Source: Betaproteobacteria bacterium (GTDB lineage: Bacteria; Pseudomonadota; Gammaproteobacteria; Burkholderiales; Thiobacteraceae). From it: a stretch of 54,441 nucleotides of DNA. The notes beneath the pieces were generated by a model, which ran no database searches, was not told the DNA's origin, and was given only the letters and a program-made list of their open reading frames with translations. Below, piece after piece: positions 1 through 10,377 of the stretch. The DNA lies in assembly GCA_025361165.1 (NCBI GenBank), contig JANYAU010000014.1, positions 1 to 54,441 of the forward strand, in the 5' to 3' direction. Within the stretch, counting starts at the first letter, position 1; each line of letters starts with the position of its first letter. The translations under genes were made by a program, and so were the position numbers.

Positions 1-2
1 AG

Positions 3-1154
3 CGTGCCGACCCGCACATCGGATTGCTGCATCGCGCCACCGAGAAGCTCGCCGAGAACAAAACCTTTATTCAATCCGTGCCCTATATGGATCGTCTCGA
101 TTACGTATCCATGATGTGCAATGAGCACGCCTATGTGATGGCGATCGAAAAATTGTTGCAATTGGAAGTGCCGGAGCGCGCGCAGTACATCCGCGTGATG
201 TTCGACGAAATCACCCGCGTGCTGAACCATTTGCTCTGGCTCGGCGCGCACGCGCTGGATATCGGCGCCATGACGGTGTTTCTGTATGCCTTCCGCGAGC
301 GCGAAGATTTAATGGATTGCTACGAAGCGGCGTCCGGCGCGCGCTTGCACGCAGCCTATTATCGTCCGGGCGGGGTGTATCGCGATTTGCCCGAGTCCAT
401 GCCGCAATATCAAGTCAACAAGATGCGCAATGCGCGCGAAATCGCGCGCATGAACGAAAATCGTCAAGGCTCGCTGCTCGACTTCATCGAAGACTTCACC
501 AATCGCTTCCCGAAATACGTCGACGAATACGAAACATTACTCACCGATAACCGCATCTGGAAGCAGCGCACCGTCGGCATCGGCGTGGTCACGCCGGAGC
601 GCGCCAAGGCGCTGGGGTTCACCGGCCCCATGCTGCGCGGTTCGGGCATCGCCTGGGATCTGCGCAAGAAGCAGCCGTATGTAGTGTACGACCGCATGGA
701 TTTCGATATTCCGGTCGGCGTCAACGGCGATTGCTACGACCGTTACCTGGTGCGCATGGAAGAATTGCGCCAATCCAATTCCATCATTAAGCAATGCGTG
801 GCGTGGTTGCGCCAGAATTCCGGTCCGGTGATCACGGATAATCACAAAATCGCACCGCCCTCGCGCCTCGATATGAAAACCAATATGGAAGAGCTGATCC
901 ACCACTTCAAACTCTTCACCGAAGGTTTTCATGTGCCGCCGGGCGAAGCCTATGCTGCAGTCGAACACCCTAAGGGCGAGTTTGGAATTTACCTGGTGTC
1001 CGACGGCGCCAACAAACCCTACCGGCTCAAGATTCGTGCGCCCGGCTTTGCGCATCTGGCGGCGCTGGACGAAATGGCGCGCGGCCACATGATCGCTGAT
1101 GTCGTGGCGATTATTGGTTCGCAAGATATTGTGTTCGGGGAAATCGACCGATGA
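3..1154 (+). CDS. nuoD: NADH-quinone oxidoreductase subunit D (5' end outside window)
   Basis: This is the 49-kDa subunit of respiratory complex I, in the peripheral arm at the quinone-binding junction with NuoB. The reading frame is open from the first complete codon at position 3, where the translation begins [11 protein letters not shown], a conserved NuoD segment, so only about 35 N-terminal residues are missing. The C-terminus [11 protein letters not shown] is the usual NuoD ending. The stop overlaps the nuoE start as ATGA, indicating translational coupling. It is the first visible gene of the nuo operon; nuoA to nuoC should lie just upstream. An apparent TTG start at position 24 is only an internal leucine codon. 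Confidence 0.97.
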   Translation, partial: RADPHIGLLHRATEKLAENKTFIQSVPYMDRLDYVSMMCNEHAYVMAIEKLLQLEVPERAQYIRVMFDEITRVLNHLLWLGAHALDIGAMTVFLYAFREREDLMDCYEAASGARLHAAYYRPGGVYRDLPESMPQYQVNKMRNAREIARMNENRQGSLLDFIEDFTNRFPKYVDEYETLLTDNRIWKQRTVGIGVVTPERAKALGFTGPMLRGSGIAWDLRKKQPYVVYDRMDFDIPVGVNGDCYDRYLVRMEELRQSNSIIKQCVAWLRQNSGPVITDNHKIAPPSRLDMKTNMEELIHHFKLFTEGFHVPPGEAYAAVEHPKGEFGIYLVSDGANKPYRLKIRAPGFAHLAALDEMARGHMIADVVAIIGSQDIVFGEIDR

Positions 1155-1633
1155 CGCTGACAACAGAATCATTGAAAAAAATCGAGCGCGAAGTCGCCAA
1201 ATATCCCGCGGATCAAAAGCAATCGGCAGTGATGTCGGCGCTGCGTATCACGCAGCAAGAAAAAGGCTGGCTGTCGAACGACACGATACAGTTCGTGGCG
1301 GACTATCTCGGCATGCCGCGCATCGCTGCGTATGAAGTGGCGACCTTCTACAACATGTATCACACGCAACCGCTGGGCAAGTACAAGTTGATGATTTGCA
1401 CCAACCTGCCGTGCCGCCTGACGTGGCAGCACGATATCGCGGCCTATCTTCAGAATAAGCTCGGCATCGGGTTCGGCGAAACCACCGAGGACGGCAAATA
1501 CACCCTGATCGAGGGTGAATGCATGGGCGCCTGCGGCGATGCGCCGGTGATGATCGTGAACGCACATCGCATGTGCAGTTTTATGACTCCGGAAAAAGTG
1601 GATCAATTGCTCTCGGAGCTGGAACAGCCATGA
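1151..1633 (+). CDS. nuoE: NADH-quinone oxidoreductase subunit E
   Basis: This is the 24-kDa thioredoxin-fold subunit of the NADH dehydrogenase module of complex I, carrying the [2Fe-2S] cluster N1a. The four cysteine ligands are visible as Cys83 and Cys88 (CTNLPC) and Cys124 and Cys128 (CMGAC). The length of 160 residues is normal for the family. The start ATG at 1151 overlaps the nuoD stop by four bases, and its own stop overlaps the nuoF start in the same way, so D, E and F are probably translated in a coupled chain. Confidence 0.97.
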   Translation: MTLTTESLKKIEREVAKYPADQKQSAVMSALRITQQEKGWLSNDTIQFVADYLGMPRIAAYEVATFYNMYHTQPLGKYKLMICTNLPCRLTWQHDIAAYLQNKLGIGFGETTEDGKYTLIEGECMGACGDAPVMIVNAHRMCSFMTPEKVDQLLSELEQP

Positions 1634-2904
1634 CCGAGAAAGTCATCCTCAATACGCTGGATTATCCCGAACCGGGCACGCTCGCCAATTACGAGCGCAC
1701 CGGCGGCTATCAGGCCTTGAAGAAAATTCTCGCCGAGAAAATCACGTCCGAAGCGATTATCACGGAAGTGAAAGCCTCCGGCTTGCGTGGACGCGGCGGC
1801 GCAGGCTTTCCCACCGGCCTTAAATGGAGTTTCATACCGCGCCATTTCAAAGGCGTGAAGTATATCGTCTGCAATAGCGACGAGGGCGAGCCGGGCACGT
1901 TCAAGGATCGCGATATTCTGCGCTACAACCCGCACAGCGTCATCGAGGGCATGCTGATTGCCGGCTATACGCTCGATGCGCAGACTGGCTATAACTATAT
2001 TCACGGTGAAATCTGGCGCGAATACGAGCTTTTCGAGCAGGCCTTGGACGACGCGCGCGCCGCCGGCTTGCTGGGGAAAAACATACTCGGCAGCGATTTT
2101 AGTTTCGAACTGTATGCGCATCACGGCTTCGGCGCTTACATCTGCGGGGAAGAAACCGCGCTGCTGGAATCGATCGAAGGCAAGAAAGGTCAGCCGCGCT
2201 TCAAGCCGCCGTTCCCAGCGAGCTTCGGTTTGTATGGTCGGCCCACGGTGATCAACAATACGGAAACCTTCGCCAACATTCCTTACATCGTGCGCAATGG
2301 CGGGCAAAAATTTTTGGAATTGGGCAAGCCCAATAACGGCGGCACTAAACTTTTCTCCGTGTCCGGCCCAGTGAATAAGCCGGGCAATTACGAAGTGCCG
2401 CTGGGGCTGCCGTTCACAGAATTGCTGCAAATGGCAGGCGGCATGCGCGAGGGGCGCAAGCTGAAAGCAGTGATCCCCGGCGGGTCGTCGGTGCCGCTGC
2501 TGCCGGCTGAGATCATGATGCAATGCACCATGGATTACGACTCGCTCGCCAAAGCCGGCTCGATGCTGGGTGCGGGCTCGGTGATTTTAATCGACGACAG
2601 TGTGTGCATGGTGCGCGCCTTGGAGCGCTTGTCGTATTTCTATTTTGAAGAATCGTGCGGCCAGTGCACACCGTGCCGCGAAGGCGCCGGGTGGTTGTAT
2701 CGCGTGGTGCAGCGTATCGAACGCGGCCAAGGGCGTCCTGAGGATCTGGATTTACTGATCGACGTATCCAAGAACATCGGCGGGCGCACAATTTGCGGCT
2801 TGGGCGATGCCGCGGCTACTCCGGTGCAAAGTTTTATTCAGCATTTCCGCTCGGAGTTCGAACACCATATCGAACACAAGCGCTGCGTGGATGGGTGTCA
2901 CTAA
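1630..2904 (+). CDS. nuoF: NADH-quinone oxidoreductase subunit F
   Basis: This is the 51-kDa subunit of complex I that binds NADH and FMN and carries the [4Fe-4S] cluster N3. The FMN/NADH glycine-rich loop [10 protein letters not shown] is near residue 57, [12 protein letters not shown] follows in the middle, and the cluster ligands CGQCTPC lie near residues 345-355 with a fourth cysteine in RTICGLGD. I chose the ATG at 1630, which overlaps the nuoE stop (ATGA) and gives 424 residues, the usual size. The frame stays open upstream to 1519, but that stretch lies inside nuoE. Confidence 0.97.
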   Translation: MTEKVILNTLDYPEPGTLANYERTGGYQALKKILAEKITSEAIITEVKASGLRGRGGAGFPTGLKWSFIPRHFKGVKYIVCNSDEGEPGTFKDRDILRYNPHSVIEGMLIAGYTLDAQTGYNYIHGEIWREYELFEQALDDARAAGLLGKNILGSDFSFELYAHHGFGAYICGEETALLESIEGKKGQPRFKPPFPASFGLYGRPTVINNTETFANIPYIVRNGGQKFLELGKPNNGGTKLFSVSGPVNKPGNYEVPLGLPFTELLQMAGGMREGRKLKAVIPGGSSVPLLPAEIMMQCTMDYDSLAKAGSMLGAGSVILIDDSVCMVRALERLSYFYFEESCGQCTPCREGAGWLYRVVQRIERGQGRPEDLDLLIDVSKNIGGRTICGLGDAAATPVQSFIQHFRSEFEHHIEHKRCVDGCH

Positions 2905-2905
2905 C

Positions 2906-5254
2906 ATGTTGCATATCGAAATCGACGGTAAACAAATCGACGTCGCGGAAGGCAGCACCGTGATGGATGCCGCGGATACGCTCGGGATTTATATACCGCG
3001 TTTCTGTTATCACAAAAAACTGTCGGTCGCCGCCAATTGCCGCATGTGCTTGGTGGATGTGGAGAAGGCCGGCAAGCCGCTCCCCGCGTGCGCGACGCCG
3101 GTCACCGACGGCATGAAAGTCGCCACCAAATCCGAAAAAGCCATCCGTGCTCAAAAAGGCGTGATGGAATTCCTGCTCATCAACCATCCGCTCGATTGCC
3201 CGATTTGCGACCAAGGCGGCGAGTGCCAATTGCAAGATTTAGCAGTGGGCTATGGCGGCAGCAGTTCGCGCTACACCGAAGTCAAACGCGTGGTAGTGAA
3301 CAAAAACCTCGGTTCGTTGATTGCCACGGATATGACGCGCTGCATTCACTGCACGCGCTGCGTGCGCTTCGGCCAGGAAATCGGCGGCGTGATGGAGTTG
3401 GGGCAAGCGGCGCGCGGCGAGCATTCCGAGATCATGCCCTTCATTTCGCAAACGGTGGATTCCGAACTTTCCGGCAATATGATCGACTTGTGCCCGGTGG
3501 GCGCATTGACCTCCAAACCGTTCCGCTACACGGCGCGTACGTGGGAGTTGTCGCGTCGCGCTTCGATCAGCCCGCACGACAGCTTGGGCGCGAATCTGTC
3601 GGTACACACCATGCAAGAGCGTGTGATGCGCGTGTTGCCGCGCGATAACGAGGCGGTGAACGAATGCTGGCTCGCGGATCGCGATCGCTTCTCTTATGAA
3701 GCGATGAATAGCGATCAGCGCTTGACCACGCCCATGATCAAGCAAGACGGCCTATGGCGCGCGACCGATTGGCAAACCGCGCTGGAATATGTGGCGCATG
3801 GGCTGGCCGATATAAAGGCCAAGCACGGCGCAGACGCCATCGGCATGTTGGCCACGCCGCACAGCACACTGGAAGAATTGTATCTGCTGCAAAAACTCGC
3901 GCGCGGTCTGGAGTGCGGCAATATCGATCATCGCCTGCGTCAATCCGATTTCAGCGCCGATGCGGTGCAGCGCGGCGCACCTTGGTTGGGCCAGTCAATC
4001 GAGGCATTGGCGCAATCGGATGCAGTGCTGGTGATCGGCAGCACGCTACGCAAAGATCATCCGCTGCTCGCGCATCGCTTGCGGCAAGCGGTGAAGCGCG
4101 GCGCCAAGCTTAATCTAATCAATCCGGTGGATGACGATTTGCTGTGCCGCGTGGCGCATAAAGCCATTGTCGCGCCGAGCGTGATGGTGAACACCTTGGC
4201 GCAAGTGCTGAAATCCGCGGCGCAAGAAAAGAACATAGAGTTGGGCATCGTCTATCGCGACGCCCTGGCGCATGTCACGCCGAATGCGGCGGCACAAGCC
4301 ATGGCGCAGAGCCTCGCTGCCGGTCAACGCATTGCAATTGTGCTCGGCAATATGGCGCAACATCATCCGCAAGCCGCGACTTTGCACAGCCTGGCGCTGG
4401 AGTTGGCGCGGGTGTTGGGCGCGCGCTTCGGCTTTTTGGGCGAGGCGGCCAACAGTGTCGGCGCGTATATTGCGGGCGCATGGCCACGGGGTTCGGGTAT
4501 GAACGCAGCGCAAATGCTCGCCACGCCGCGCCAGGCCTATGTATTGCTGAATGTGGAAGCGGAGCTCGATAGCTACGATGCGCAACAAGCGCTCGCTGCC
4601 ATGATGAGCGCACAAATGGTGGTCGTGCTGTCCGCGTTTAAACACTTGGCCGCCGATTACGCCGATGTGATGCTGCCGATCGCGCCCTTCACCGAAACTT
4701 CCGGCACTTTCATCAACACCGAGGGCCGGGTGCAATCATTCAACGCAGTGGTGAAGCCGCGCGGTGAAACCCGTCCGGCGTGGAAAGTGCTGCGCGTGCT
4801 GGGCAATCTGCTGCAACTGCCCGGCTTTGACTACAACAGCACGGAACAAGTACGCCAGGAATTGCTCGCCAGCGGCGAAACGGATGTGCCGGGCATGCTC
4901 GACAATGTACTTAAAGAAGCGGTGCTGACAGATGTGAGCGTGAAAGTGAACGGCATCGAGCGCATCGGCGAAGTACCGATTTACCAATTGGACGCCATCG
5001 TACGCCGCGCACCGTCCCTGCAAGTCACGCAGGATGCACAAAATCCGCGCGCTTGGGTCAACGCCGCGCTATTGCATCAACTCGGCGTGAGCGAGGGCGA
5101 GGCGATTCTCCTGAAACAGGGCGCGGGCCAAGCCCATTTAGCGGTCGCGTGCGATGACCGCCTGCCGGATAACTGCGTACGCGTTGCCGCTGCACATCCG
5201 ATGACGGCGAATCTGGGCGGCTTGTTCGGCGCCATCAGCGTGGAGCGCGCATGA
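2906..5254 (+). CDS. nuoG: NADH-quinone oxidoreductase subunit G
   Basis: This is the 75-kDa subunit of complex I, about 782 residues, carrying several iron-sulfur clusters that pass electrons from NuoF towards NuoI. The N-terminal [2Fe-2S] ferredoxin domain shows [16 protein letters not shown] His/Cys motif follows in [15 protein letters not shown], then CIHCTRC with [11 protein letters not shown]. The C-terminal part is a molybdopterin-oxidoreductase-like fold without a cofactor role in this family. The start at 2906 (MLHIEIDGK) follows the nuoF stop by one base. An alternative in-frame ATG at 2891 would add five residues and overlap nuoF. The stop overlaps the nuoH start. Confidence 0.96.
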   Translation: MLHIEIDGKQIDVAEGSTVMDAADTLGIYIPRFCYHKKLSVAANCRMCLVDVEKAGKPLPACATPVTDGMKVATKSEKAIRAQKGVMEFLLINHPLDCPICDQGGECQLQDLAVGYGGSSSRYTEVKRVVVNKNLGSLIATDMTRCIHCTRCVRFGQEIGGVMELGQAARGEHSEIMPFISQTVDSELSGNMIDLCPVGALTSKPFRYTARTWELSRRASISPHDSLGANLSVHTMQERVMRVLPRDNEAVNECWLADRDRFSYEAMNSDQRLTTPMIKQDGLWRATDWQTALEYVAHGLADIKAKHGADAIGMLATPHSTLEELYLLQKLARGLECGNIDHRLRQSDFSADAVQRGAPWLGQSIEALAQSDAVLVIGSTLRKDHPLLAHRLRQAVKRGAKLNLINPVDDDLLCRVAHKAIVAPSVMVNTLAQVLKSAAQEKNIELGIVYRDALAHVTPNAAAQAMAQSLAAGQRIAIVLGNMAQHHPQAATLHSLALELARVLGARFGFLGEAANSVGAYIAGAWPRGSGMNAAQMLATPRQAYVLLNVEAELDSYDAQQALAAMMSAQMVVVLSAFKHLAADYADVMLPIAPFTETSGTFINTEGRVQSFNAVVKPRGETRPAWKVLRVLGNLLQLPGFDYNSTEQVRQELLASGETDVPGMLDNVLKEAVLTDVSVKVNGIERIGEVPIYQLDAIVRRAPSLQVTQDAQNPRAWVNAALLHQLGVSEGEAILLKQGAGQAHLAVACDDRLPDNCVRVAAAHPMTANLGGLFGAISVERA

Positions 5255-6333
5255 TGGAATACTTCTTCGCGCTCTATCAAAACTGGTTCGGCCCGGTGTG
5301 GGGCCCGCAACTCTTCACCTTGGTTAAAACGTTGTTGTCGATTTTATTAATCACCTTGCCGCTGATGCTGTGCGTGGCGTATTTGACTTTAGCCGAGCGC
5401 AAGATCATCGGCTTTATGCAAATGCGCATCGGCCCCAACCGGGTCGGCCCCGGGGGTTGGCTGCAGCCGATTGCCGATGCCTTGAAACTCATGTTCAAGG
5501 AAATCATCATCCCCAGTGGCGCGAATAAATTTCTGTTCTTGCTTGCGCCGGTGTTGGTGCTGGCCCCGGCGCTCGCGGCGTGGGCGGTGATGCCCTTCAC
5601 GCCCGAGCTGGTGCTGGCGAATGTCGATGCCGGCTTGCTCTACATCATGGCCATCACTTCCATGGGCGTGTACGGCGTGGTGATCGCGGGCTGGGCCTCT
5701 AACTCAAAATATGCCTTCCTGGGCAGCTTGCGTTCGGCGGCGCAAATCGTGTCTTATGAAATCGCAATGGGTTTCGCTCTGGTCGGCGTGCTGATGGCGG
5801 CACAGAGTTTGAATCTGGTGGATATCGTGCGCGGTCAAGCCGGCGGCTTGCTGCATTGGTATGTGCTGCCGCTGTTTCCACTGTTCCTGGTGTATCTGAT
5901 CTCCGGCGTGGCGGAAACCAATCGCGCGCCGTTCGATGTAGCGGAAGGCGAATCCGAAATCGTCGCTGGCTTCCACGTCGAATACTCGGGCATGGCGTTC
6001 GCCGTATTCTTTTTGGCCGAATACGCCAATATGATTTTGGTGGCGACACTCACCGTAGTGATGTTCCTGGGCGGCTGGCAATCGCCCCTGCCGCCTGCTT
6101 GGTTGCCGGATAACGCCGTGTTGCAGACCGTGCTGGGCGGCGGTTTCCACTGGCTATTTTTCAAAGTATTGTGCGTGCTGTTTTTGTTTTTATGGTTCCG
6201 CGCCACTTTTCCGCGCTATCGCTACGACCAGATCATGCGCCTGGGTTGGAAAGTGTTCATCCCCATCACCCTGGTTTGGATCGTCGTCATCGGCGCGGTG
6301 ATGCAAACGCGCTACGCGTACTTGGTCCACTGA
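5251..6333 (+). CDS. nuoH: NADH-quinone oxidoreductase subunit H
   Basis: This is the membrane subunit of complex I that forms the quinone chamber with NuoB and NuoD. It has 360 residues with about eight hydrophobic helices. Conserved loops are visible: [20 protein letters not shown] after the first helix and [20 protein letters not shown] in the cytoplasmic loop rich in acidic residues. The start ATG at 5251 overlaps the nuoG stop (ATGATGG); a second ATG follows directly at 5254. Ten bases separate it from nuoI. Confidence 0.97.
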   Translation: MMEYFFALYQNWFGPVWGPQLFTLVKTLLSILLITLPLMLCVAYLTLAERKIIGFMQMRIGPNRVGPGGWLQPIADALKLMFKEIIIPSGANKFLFLLAPVLVLAPALAAWAVMPFTPELVLANVDAGLLYIMAITSMGVYGVVIAGWASNSKYAFLGSLRSAAQIVSYEIAMGFALVGVLMAAQSLNLVDIVRGQAGGLLHWYVLPLFPLFLVYLISGVAETNRAPFDVAEGESEIVAGFHVEYSGMAFAVFFLAEYANMILVATLTVVMFLGGWQSPLPPAWLPDNAVLQTVLGGGFHWLFFKVLCVLFLFLWFRATFPRYRYDQIMRLGWKVFIPITLVWIVVIGAVMQTRYAYLVH

Positions 6334-6343
6334 GGCAAGCCCG

Positions 6344-6835
6344 ATGATGACCCGGATCAACGATTTCTTTAAAAGCTTCCTGCTCTTCGAGTTATTGAAG
6401 GGGATGTCGCTCACCGGCCGGAATTTATTCGCGCGCAAGATAACGGTGCAGTTCCCGGACGAGAAGACGCCGATCTCGCCGCGGTTCCGCGGACTGCATG
6501 CACTGCGCCGCTATCCGAACGGCGAAGAGCGCTGCATCGCGTGCAAGCTGTGCGAAGCGGTGTGCCCGGCGCTGGCCATCACGATCGAATCCGAACAGCG
6601 CGACGACGGCACGCGCCGCACCACGCGCTACGACATCGATTTAACCAAATGCATCTTCTGTGGCTTCTGCGAGGAATCTTGCCCGGTGGATGCCATCGTC
6701 GAAACCCGCATCTTCGAATACCACGGCGAGAAACGCGGCGATTTGTATTACACCAAGCCGATGTTGCTGGCGATCGGCGATAAGTACGAAGACATGATCG
6801 CGCAGGACAGGGCGGATGATGCGAAATACCGATAA
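6344..6835 (+). CDS. nuoI: NADH-quinone oxidoreductase subunit I
   Basis: This is the ferredoxin-like subunit of complex I that holds clusters N6a and N6b and hands electrons to NuoB. Two classical [4Fe-4S] motifs are visible: Cys64, 67, 70 and 74 ([12 protein letters not shown]) and Cys103, 106, 109 and 113 ([12 protein letters not shown]). The length of 163 residues is typical for beta- and alphaproteobacteria. The 108-base gap to nuoJ holds a repeat hairpin, whereas the genes from nuoD through nuoI overlap or lie within about 10 bases of each other. Confidence 0.97.
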   Translation: MMTRINDFFKSFLLFELLKGMSLTGRNLFARKITVQFPDEKTPISPRFRGLHALRRYPNGEERCIACKLCEAVCPALAITIESEQRDDGTRRTTRYDIDLTKCIFCGFCEESCPVDAIVETRIFEYHGEKRGDLYYTKPMLLAIGDKYEDMIAQDRADDAKYR

Positions 6836-6842
6836 ATGAAGG

Positions 6843-6925
6843 GACAGGATTAACAGGATTTTTCAGGATTTACAGGAAATTTATTAAGAAAGCGTTGGCT
6901 AGGATTTAATCCTGTAAATCCTGTC
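6843..6925. repeat. Inverted repeat of the AGGATT type between nuoI and nuoJ
   Basis: The left arm GACAGGATTAACAGGATT (6843-6860) pairs with 6908-6925, the reverse complement differing at one base in 18. The left half also holds direct iterations of AGGATT about 11 bases apart. It starts only 7 bases after the nuoI stop and lies within the operon, so it would be transcribed and could fold into a hairpin in the nuo messenger, possibly a processing or stability site. Similar short AGGATTAACAGGAT elements are found dispersed in many bacterial genomes; that family statement is from general knowledge. Confidence 0.75.
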
Positions 6926-6943
6926 TATTAAGGTTTTGACTTT

Positions 6944-7567
6944 ATGAATTTTGAAACATTCGTTTTTTACCTCTTCTCAGCGATCCTGCTGTTCGCTGCC
7001 GTGCGCGTGATCACCGCGCGCAATCCGGTGCACTCGGCGCTGTTCTTGGTGCTGGCATTCTTTACCGCCGCCGGCTTGTGGCTGTTGCTGGAAGCCGAGT
7101 TCCTCGCCATCACCTTGGTCCTGGTGTACGTGGGCGCCGTGATGGTGTTGTTCCTGTTCGTGGTGATGATGCTCGACATCAACCTCGACCGTCTGCGCGA
7201 AGGCTTCTGGGATTATTTGCCGTTGGCGGCGATTGTCGCGGTGCTGATGATGCTGGAAATGGGCGTCGTGCTTGGCGGCAAGTATTTCGGGCTGACACAA
7301 ATGCCCACGCCGGTGACTCATGGCCCCGAATACAGCAATACTAAAGAATTGGGCCGGCTGTTGTACACCGAATATGTCTATCCTTTCGAGATTGCCGCGG
7401 TGATTTTGCTGGTGGCGATTGTCGCGGCGATTGCGCTCACCCTGCGCCGCCGCAAGAATGCCAAGAGCCAAGATCCGGCACAGCAAGTGCGGGTGAGGCG
7501 TCAAGATCGCGTGCGCTTGGTATCGATGCCGGCGGAAAAGTCGACCGATGCGGCAGCCGAAGAATAA
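6944..7567 (+). CDS. nuoJ: NADH-quinone oxidoreductase subunit J
   Basis: This is a membrane subunit of complex I that links the quinone module to the antiporter-like subunits. The protein has 207 residues with five hydrophobic helices in the first 160 residues (ending VILLVAIVAAIALTL), followed by a basic cytoplasmic tail of about 45 residues. The conserved segment LVYVGAVMVLFLFVVMML, which contains the pi-bulge helix, is near residues 58-75. The start ATG follows the repeat region and has only a weak AAGG upstream. A 27-base gap with GGCGGGAGG separates it from nuoK. Confidence 0.96.
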   Translation: MNFETFVFYLFSAILLFAAVRVITARNPVHSALFLVLAFFTAAGLWLLLEAEFLAITLVLVYVGAVMVLFLFVVMMLDINLDRLREGFWDYLPLAAIVAVLMMLEMGVVLGGKYFGLTQMPTPVTHGPEYSNTKELGRLLYTEYVYPFEIAAVILLVAIVAAIALTLRRRKNAKSQDPAQQVRVRRQDRVRLVSMPAEKSTDAAAEE

Positions 7568-7594
7568 CGAAAAAACAGAAAGGCGGGAGGCGAC

Positions 7595-7900
7595 ATGATT
7601 TCCCTGTCCCATTATTTGATACTCGGCGGCTTATTGTTCGCCCTCAGCGTGGTGGGGATTTTCCTCAACCGCAAAAACATCATCATCCTGCTGATGGCGA
7701 TCGAACTCATGCTGCTTGCGGTGAATACGAATTTCATCGCGTTCTCGCATTATTTGGGCGATACGGCGGGGCAGGTGTTCGTGTTTTTCATTCTCACCGT
7801 GGCGGCGGCGGAATCCGCCATCGGGCTGGCGATTTTGGTGGTGTTGTTCCGTAATCTGAACACCATCAATGTCGATGACCTCGATCAGTTGAAGGGGTGA
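7595..7900 (+). CDS. nuoK: NADH-quinone oxidoreductase subunit K
   Basis: This is a small complex I membrane subunit of 101 residues with three helices, related to MrpC. The two buried glutamates needed for proton coupling are present: Glu37 (LLMAIELML) and Glu73 (AAAESAIG). A good ribosome binding site, GGCGGGAGG, precedes the ATG. The end of the gene, TTGAAGGGGTGA, contains a strong AGGGG motif that looks like the original ribosome binding site for nuoL, which now lies about 480 bases downstream. Confidence 0.97.
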   Translation: MISLSHYLILGGLLFALSVVGIFLNRKNIIILLMAIELMLLAVNTNFIAFSHYLGDTAGQVFVFFILTVAAAESAIGLAILVVLFRNLNTINVDDLDQLKG

Positions 7901-7902
7901 GC

Positions 7903-8388
7903 ATGATTCGCAAATCACTTTGGTATGGTGAATCGTGCTGGACCCCATTTCTGATATAAACAATTGAGGGCACCGTTTGCTTGCCAGACATAAGATAAAA
8001 ATGGACACACTTTTCTTCCTAAGGGTTGGGCTTACGTTGGTTGTTGGGGCCGCAGCGTTTGTATTCATGAAGCCAAAGCGGGGGCTCTCGGACTATCATC
8101 TTCTCCTTGTTGGTTTGGCAATCGTAGCGATTGCCGTGGTCAGTTCTGTTCTCTTTGGGAAGAATATCTTGGGCGTCCTACTTCTAAGAGACACGACTGG
8201 AGCAGGTAAAGCAATACTCGTAGGCTATGGGATTGTTCTTGGGATTTCTCTAAGGCTCATTCTATCAAAGGTTAACAAGTCAGGGTCAGGTCTAGCTAAG
8301 TCGCATCCAACACAGAAGCAAACGGGCGGGTAAAGAAAATCGCTCTTGAAAGCTATGGGGAAAGTTTAATAGATGAGAATTATATGAT
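7903..8388. other. Inserted block separating nuoK from nuoL
   Basis: nuoK and nuoL normally abut. Here about 480 bases intervene. The bases ATGAT occur both at 7903-7907, six bases after the AGGGG motif at the end of nuoK, and at 8384-8388, the start of nuoL. Joining the two copies restores an ideal nuoK-nuoL junction (AGGGGTGAGCATGATCG). I infer an insertion at the nuoL start codon that left a short direct repeat and cut nuoL off from its ribosome binding site. No terminal inverted repeats or transposase are visible. The remaining ATG at 7903 opens an 18-codon frame only. Confidence 0.55.
8001..8333 (+). CDS. Unrecognised small membrane protein inside the nuo operon
   Basis: I do not recognise this protein. 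It has 110 residues with three hydrophobic stretches (about residues 7-23, 34-52 and 70-88) and a polar, basic C-terminus (LSKVNKSGSGLAKSHPTQKQ). The ATG at 8001 is preceded only by an A-rich stretch, without a clear ribosome binding site; the frame is also open from 7977. Codon use differs from its neighbours, with CTA, AGG, AGA, ATA and CTT codons that the nuo genes largely avoid, which suggests foreign origin. It would be co-transcribed with nuo, but nothing ties it to complex I function. Confidence 0.55.
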   Translation: MDTLFFLRVGLTLVVGAAAFVFMKPKRGLSDYHLLLVGLAIVAIAVVSSVLFGKNILGVLLLRDTTGAGKAILVGYGIVLGISLRLILSKVNKSGSGLAKSHPTQKQTGG

Positions 8389-10369
8389 CGACATGCAAAC
8401 CCTATATCTGGTCGTGCCCTTGGCGCCGCTGGCCGGTGCCTTGCTCGCCGGCTTGTTTGGCTGGTTGATCGGACGCACCTGGTCGCATCGCATCACGATC
8501 CTGGGTATAGCGGTTTCTTGCGTGGCCTCATATCTCGTGTTTCAAGACGTGCAACAGGGTGGGCACTTCAACGGCGCGATTTATACTTGGCTGACCAGTG
8601 GTGGCATAAACTTCGAGATCGGCTTTCTGATCGACAAGCTCACTGCCATGATGATGCTGGTGGTGACGTTCGTTTCGCTCATGGTGCATATCTACACCAT
8701 CGGCTATATGCGCGACGACCCTGGCTATCAGCGCTTCTTCAGTTATATCTCGCTGTTCACTTTCTCCATGCTGATGCTGGTGATGTCGAACAATTTCGTG
8801 CAACTGTTCTTCGGCTGGGAGGCGGTGGGGCTGGTGTCGTATCTCTTGATCGGTTTTTGGTACACCAAGCCGACGGCGATTTACGCCAACCTCAAAGCAT
8901 TTTTGGTCAACCGCGTCGGCGACTTTGGTTTTCTGCTCGGCATTGGGCTGGTGTTGGCGCATGCCGGTACGCTGGATTACGCCCAGGTCTTCGGCCAGGC
9001 CAGTGCCTTGGCGGGGCAGACGATACATCTTATTCCCGGGCAGGAATGGTCGCTGATCACGGTGATCTGCATTCTGCTGTTCATTGGCGCCATGGGTAAA
9101 TCGGCGCAGTTCCCGCTGCATGTGTGGCTGCCGGATTCGATGGAAGGCCCGACGCCGATCTCGGCCTTGATTCATGCCGCGACCATGGTGACCGCCGGCA
9201 TCTTCATGGTGGCGCGTATGTCGCCGCTGTTCGAGTTATCGGAAACCGCCTTATCCTTCGTCATGGTGATCGGCGCGATCACCGCGCTGTTTATGGGTTT
9301 CCTCGGCGTGATCCAGAACGACATCAAGCGCGTGGTGGCGTATTCGACGCTGTCCCAGCTCGGCTATATGACAGTGGCGCTGGGCGCGTCAGCCTACTCG
9401 GTCGCGATCTTCCATCTTATGACTCATGCCTTTTTCAAAGCGCTACTGTTTCTCGCCGCGGGTTCGGTGATTATCGCCATGCATCACGAACAAGACATTC
9501 GCCATATGGGCGGCTTGCGCAAATACATGCCGATCACGTGGATTACCTCGCTGGTGGGTTCCTTGGCTTTGATCGGTACACCCTTCTTTTCGGGCTTTTA
9601 CTCCAAAGATTCGATTATCGAGGCGGTGCACGCATCGCATCTGGCGGGTTCGGGCTTCGCCTATTTCGCGGTAGTGGCAGGCGTGTTCGTGACGGCGTTC
9701 TATTCGTTCCGGATGTATTTTCTCGTGTTCCATGGCAAGCCGCGTTTCCCGATTCATGATGCGGCGCATGGTCACGACGAGCATGGGAATAGTGGCACGC
9801 CGCACGAGACGCCGTGGGTGGTGTGGCTGCCGCTGGTGTTGTTGGCGATTCCCTCGCTCGTCATCGGTTATTACACTGTGGGTCCGATTATCGAAGGTAA
9901 CTGGTTCGGCAGTGCGATCTATGTTGCTGATCAGCATCACGCCATGCAAGCGCTGGCGGAAGAGTTCCATGGTGCGACGGCAATGGCGCTGCACGCGCTG
10001 TATACGCTGCCGTTCTGGCTGGCATTGGGTGGTGTGATCACGGCGTACCTGCTGTATATGGTGTTCACCGGTCTTCCCGCCAAGATCGCGCAGCGCTTTT
10101 CCCTCATCTACACCATCCTCGAACGCAAATATGGCTTCGACGAGTTCTACGTTTGGTTCTTTGCCGGCGGCGCGCGCCGCATCGGCAATGGTCTATGGAA
10201 GCAGGGCGATGAGCGCGTGATCGACGGCTGGCTGGTGAACGGCACGGCCAAGCTCGTGGGCTGGTTTTCCGGCGTGATCCGCCAATTCCAGTCCGGTTAT
10301 ATTTACCACTATGCGTTCGCGATGTTGATCGGCGTGTTCGTGCTGATGACGTGGTTTGTGAAAGTTTAA
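8384..10369 (+). CDS. nuoL: NADH-quinone oxidoreductase subunit L
   Basis: This is the distal antiporter-like proton-pumping subunit of complex I, 661 residues with about 16 helices and the long lateral helix HL near the C-terminus. Conserved features include FFGWEAVGLVSYLLIGFW near residue 145 with the key glutamate, HAATMVTAGIFMVAR near 260, and a His-rich loop (AAHGHDEHGNSG) near residues 465-475. The start at 8384 (MIDMQTLYLV) has only a weak GATGAG upstream, which fits the idea that an insertion removed its own ribosome binding site. Met4 at 8393 is an alternative start. Confidence 0.96.
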   Translation: MIDMQTLYLVVPLAPLAGALLAGLFGWLIGRTWSHRITILGIAVSCVASYLVFQDVQQGGHFNGAIYTWLTSGGINFEIGFLIDKLTAMMMLVVTFVSLMVHIYTIGYMRDDPGYQRFFSYISLFTFSMLMLVMSNNFVQLFFGWEAVGLVSYLLIGFWYTKPTAIYANLKAFLVNRVGDFGFLLGIGLVLAHAGTLDYAQVFGQASALAGQTIHLIPGQEWSLITVICILLFIGAMGKSAQFPLHVWLPDSMEGPTPISALIHAATMVTAGIFMVARMSPLFELSETALSFVMVIGAITALFMGFLGVIQNDIKRVVAYSTLSQLGYMTVALGASAYSVAIFHLMTHAFFKALLFLAAGSVIIAMHHEQDIRHMGGLRKYMPITWITSLVGSLALIGTPFFSGFYSKDSIIEAVHASHLAGSGFAYFAVVAGVFVTAFYSFRMYFLVFHGKPRFPIHDAAHGHDEHGNSGTPHETPWVVWLPLVLLAIPSLVIGYYTVGPIIEGNWFGSAIYVADQHHAMQALAEEFHGATAMALHALYTLPFWLALGGVITAYLLYMVFTGLPAKIAQRFSLIYTILERKYGFDEFYVWFFAGGARRIGNGLWKQGDERVIDGWLVNGTAKLVGWFSGVIRQFQSGYIYHYAFAMLIGVFVLMTWFVKV

Positions 10370-10377
10370 GGAAAAGT

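Noticed and set aside
1603-2523. 306-codon frame antisense to nuoF
   Set aside because: It runs opposite a strongly conserved gene, has no ribosome binding site or known domain, and is explained by the GC-rich third codon positions of nuoF.
6843-6925. CRISPR-like look of the repeated AGGATT units
   Set aside because: Units are only about 11 bases apart with no spacers of constant length, and no cas genes are present.
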